This document shows, one piece after another, positions 13,739-13,924 of a stretch of 13,924 bases of DNA. A model generated the notes under the pieces. It did no database searches and was not told the origin of the DNA. It saw only the letters and a list, made by a program, of their open reading frames with translations. This DNA comes from Actinomycetota bacterium. GTDB taxonomy: Bacteria > Actinomycetota > Acidimicrobiia > IMCC26256. A program made the position numbers and the translations under genes. The stretch is from contig WLHA01000010.1 in NCBI GenBank assembly GCA_009702955.1, positions 1 to 13,924 of the forward strand, in the 5' to 3' direction. How positions within the stretch are numbered: position 1 is the first letter of the stretch; each line of letters begins with the position of its first letter.

Positions 13739-13924
13739 CTATTCGGTTGGAGCGGCTGGCAGTTGAAGGAAATTGTCTCGGTAAAAACGTAGTTCCGAGA
13801 TTGACTCGAGAATGTCTCCAAGGGCGCGGTGCTGCTCTGCTTTGCCTGGACGTTTCTTATAGACGGCCGGGTTCCAGCGTCGTGCGAGTTCCTTTAGGGA
13901 GGAGACGTCGATGCTGCGGTAATG
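13739..13924 (-). CDS. orn: Oligoribonuclease, C-terminal part
   Basis: The minus strand is open from the window edge to a TAG at 13739-13741, giving the last 61 residues of a protein that begins beyond the window. The segment starts HYRSIDVSSLKELARRWNP, closely matching the C-terminal part of oligoribonuclease (RNase T/DEDDh family). It contains HRALGDI, where the His and the last Asp are the H and final D of the DEDDh metal site, then ILESISELRFYRDNF. Orn degrades 2-5 nt RNAs and the c-di-GMP product pGpG to mononucleotides. It converges with the aminotransferase gene. It is short of the usual 180-200 residues only because the window cuts it. Confidence 0.93.
   Translation of the reverse strand, partial: HYRSIDVSSLKELARRWNPAVYKKRPGKAEQHRALGDILESISELRFYRDNFLQLPAAPTE

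Noticed and set aside
1..13924. CRISPR arrays, tRNA or rRNA genes, insertion sequences, phage or toxin-antitoxin genes
   Set aside because: I found no spaced direct repeats, no tRNA-like cloverleaf, no transposase or integrase motifs and no defence-type proteins in the coding set.

Overview
The window looks like a stretch of an actinobacterial chromosome of moderate GC. The gene order prs - rplY - pth - mfd - SurA-like lipoprotein - mazG - eno - ftsB/divIC - DUF501 - ppx is an arrangement known from Actinobacteria. A 206-residue CTC-type L25 and a DUF501 gene beside an FtsB/DivIC gene support this. I cannot assign the class or species from sequence alone. An acidimicrobial or other non-model, perhaps aquatic, actinobacterium is a guess.

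Layout: the window opens with the 3' end of prs (PRPP synthetase). A 130-bp gap follows, rich in nested inverted repeats, and then a tight plus-strand group: rplY (L25), pth (peptidyl-tRNA hydrolase) and mfd (transcription-repair coupling factor). A 77-bp gap leads to a secreted parvulin-type lipoprotein, whose stop overlaps the start of a two-domain tetrapyrrole-methylase/MazG gene. Next comes a two-gene cassette, an acetoacetate-decarboxylase-family protein and a short-chain dehydrogenase overlapping by 1 nt. It interrupts the otherwise housekeeping order. A 250-bp non-coding gap with a perfect 12-bp tandem repeat and a T-loop hairpin precedes eno. Then eno-ftsB (1-nt overlap), DUF501 (7 nt on) and ppx (1-nt overlap) follow as one unit. 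A close relative of animal alanine-glyoxylate aminotransferase comes next. The window ends with the 3' part of orn (oligoribonuclease) on the minus strand, convergent with it.

Functionally the genes cover nucleotide precursor synthesis (prs), translation (rplY, pth), genome maintenance (mfd, mazG), envelope protein folding and septum formation (SurA-like, FtsB), glycolysis (eno), polyphosphate/ppGpp metabolism (ppx), RNA turnover (orn) and two metabolic add-ons (ADC-SDR pair, AGT). I see no mobile element, CRISPR array, tRNA, rRNA or defence locus, and nothing that amounts to a wholly new system. The points most worth following are the structured leader before rplY, the ADC-SDR cassette with its altered active-site lysine context, the repeat and hairpin before eno, and several starts without Shine-Dalgarno sequences that may be leaderless.
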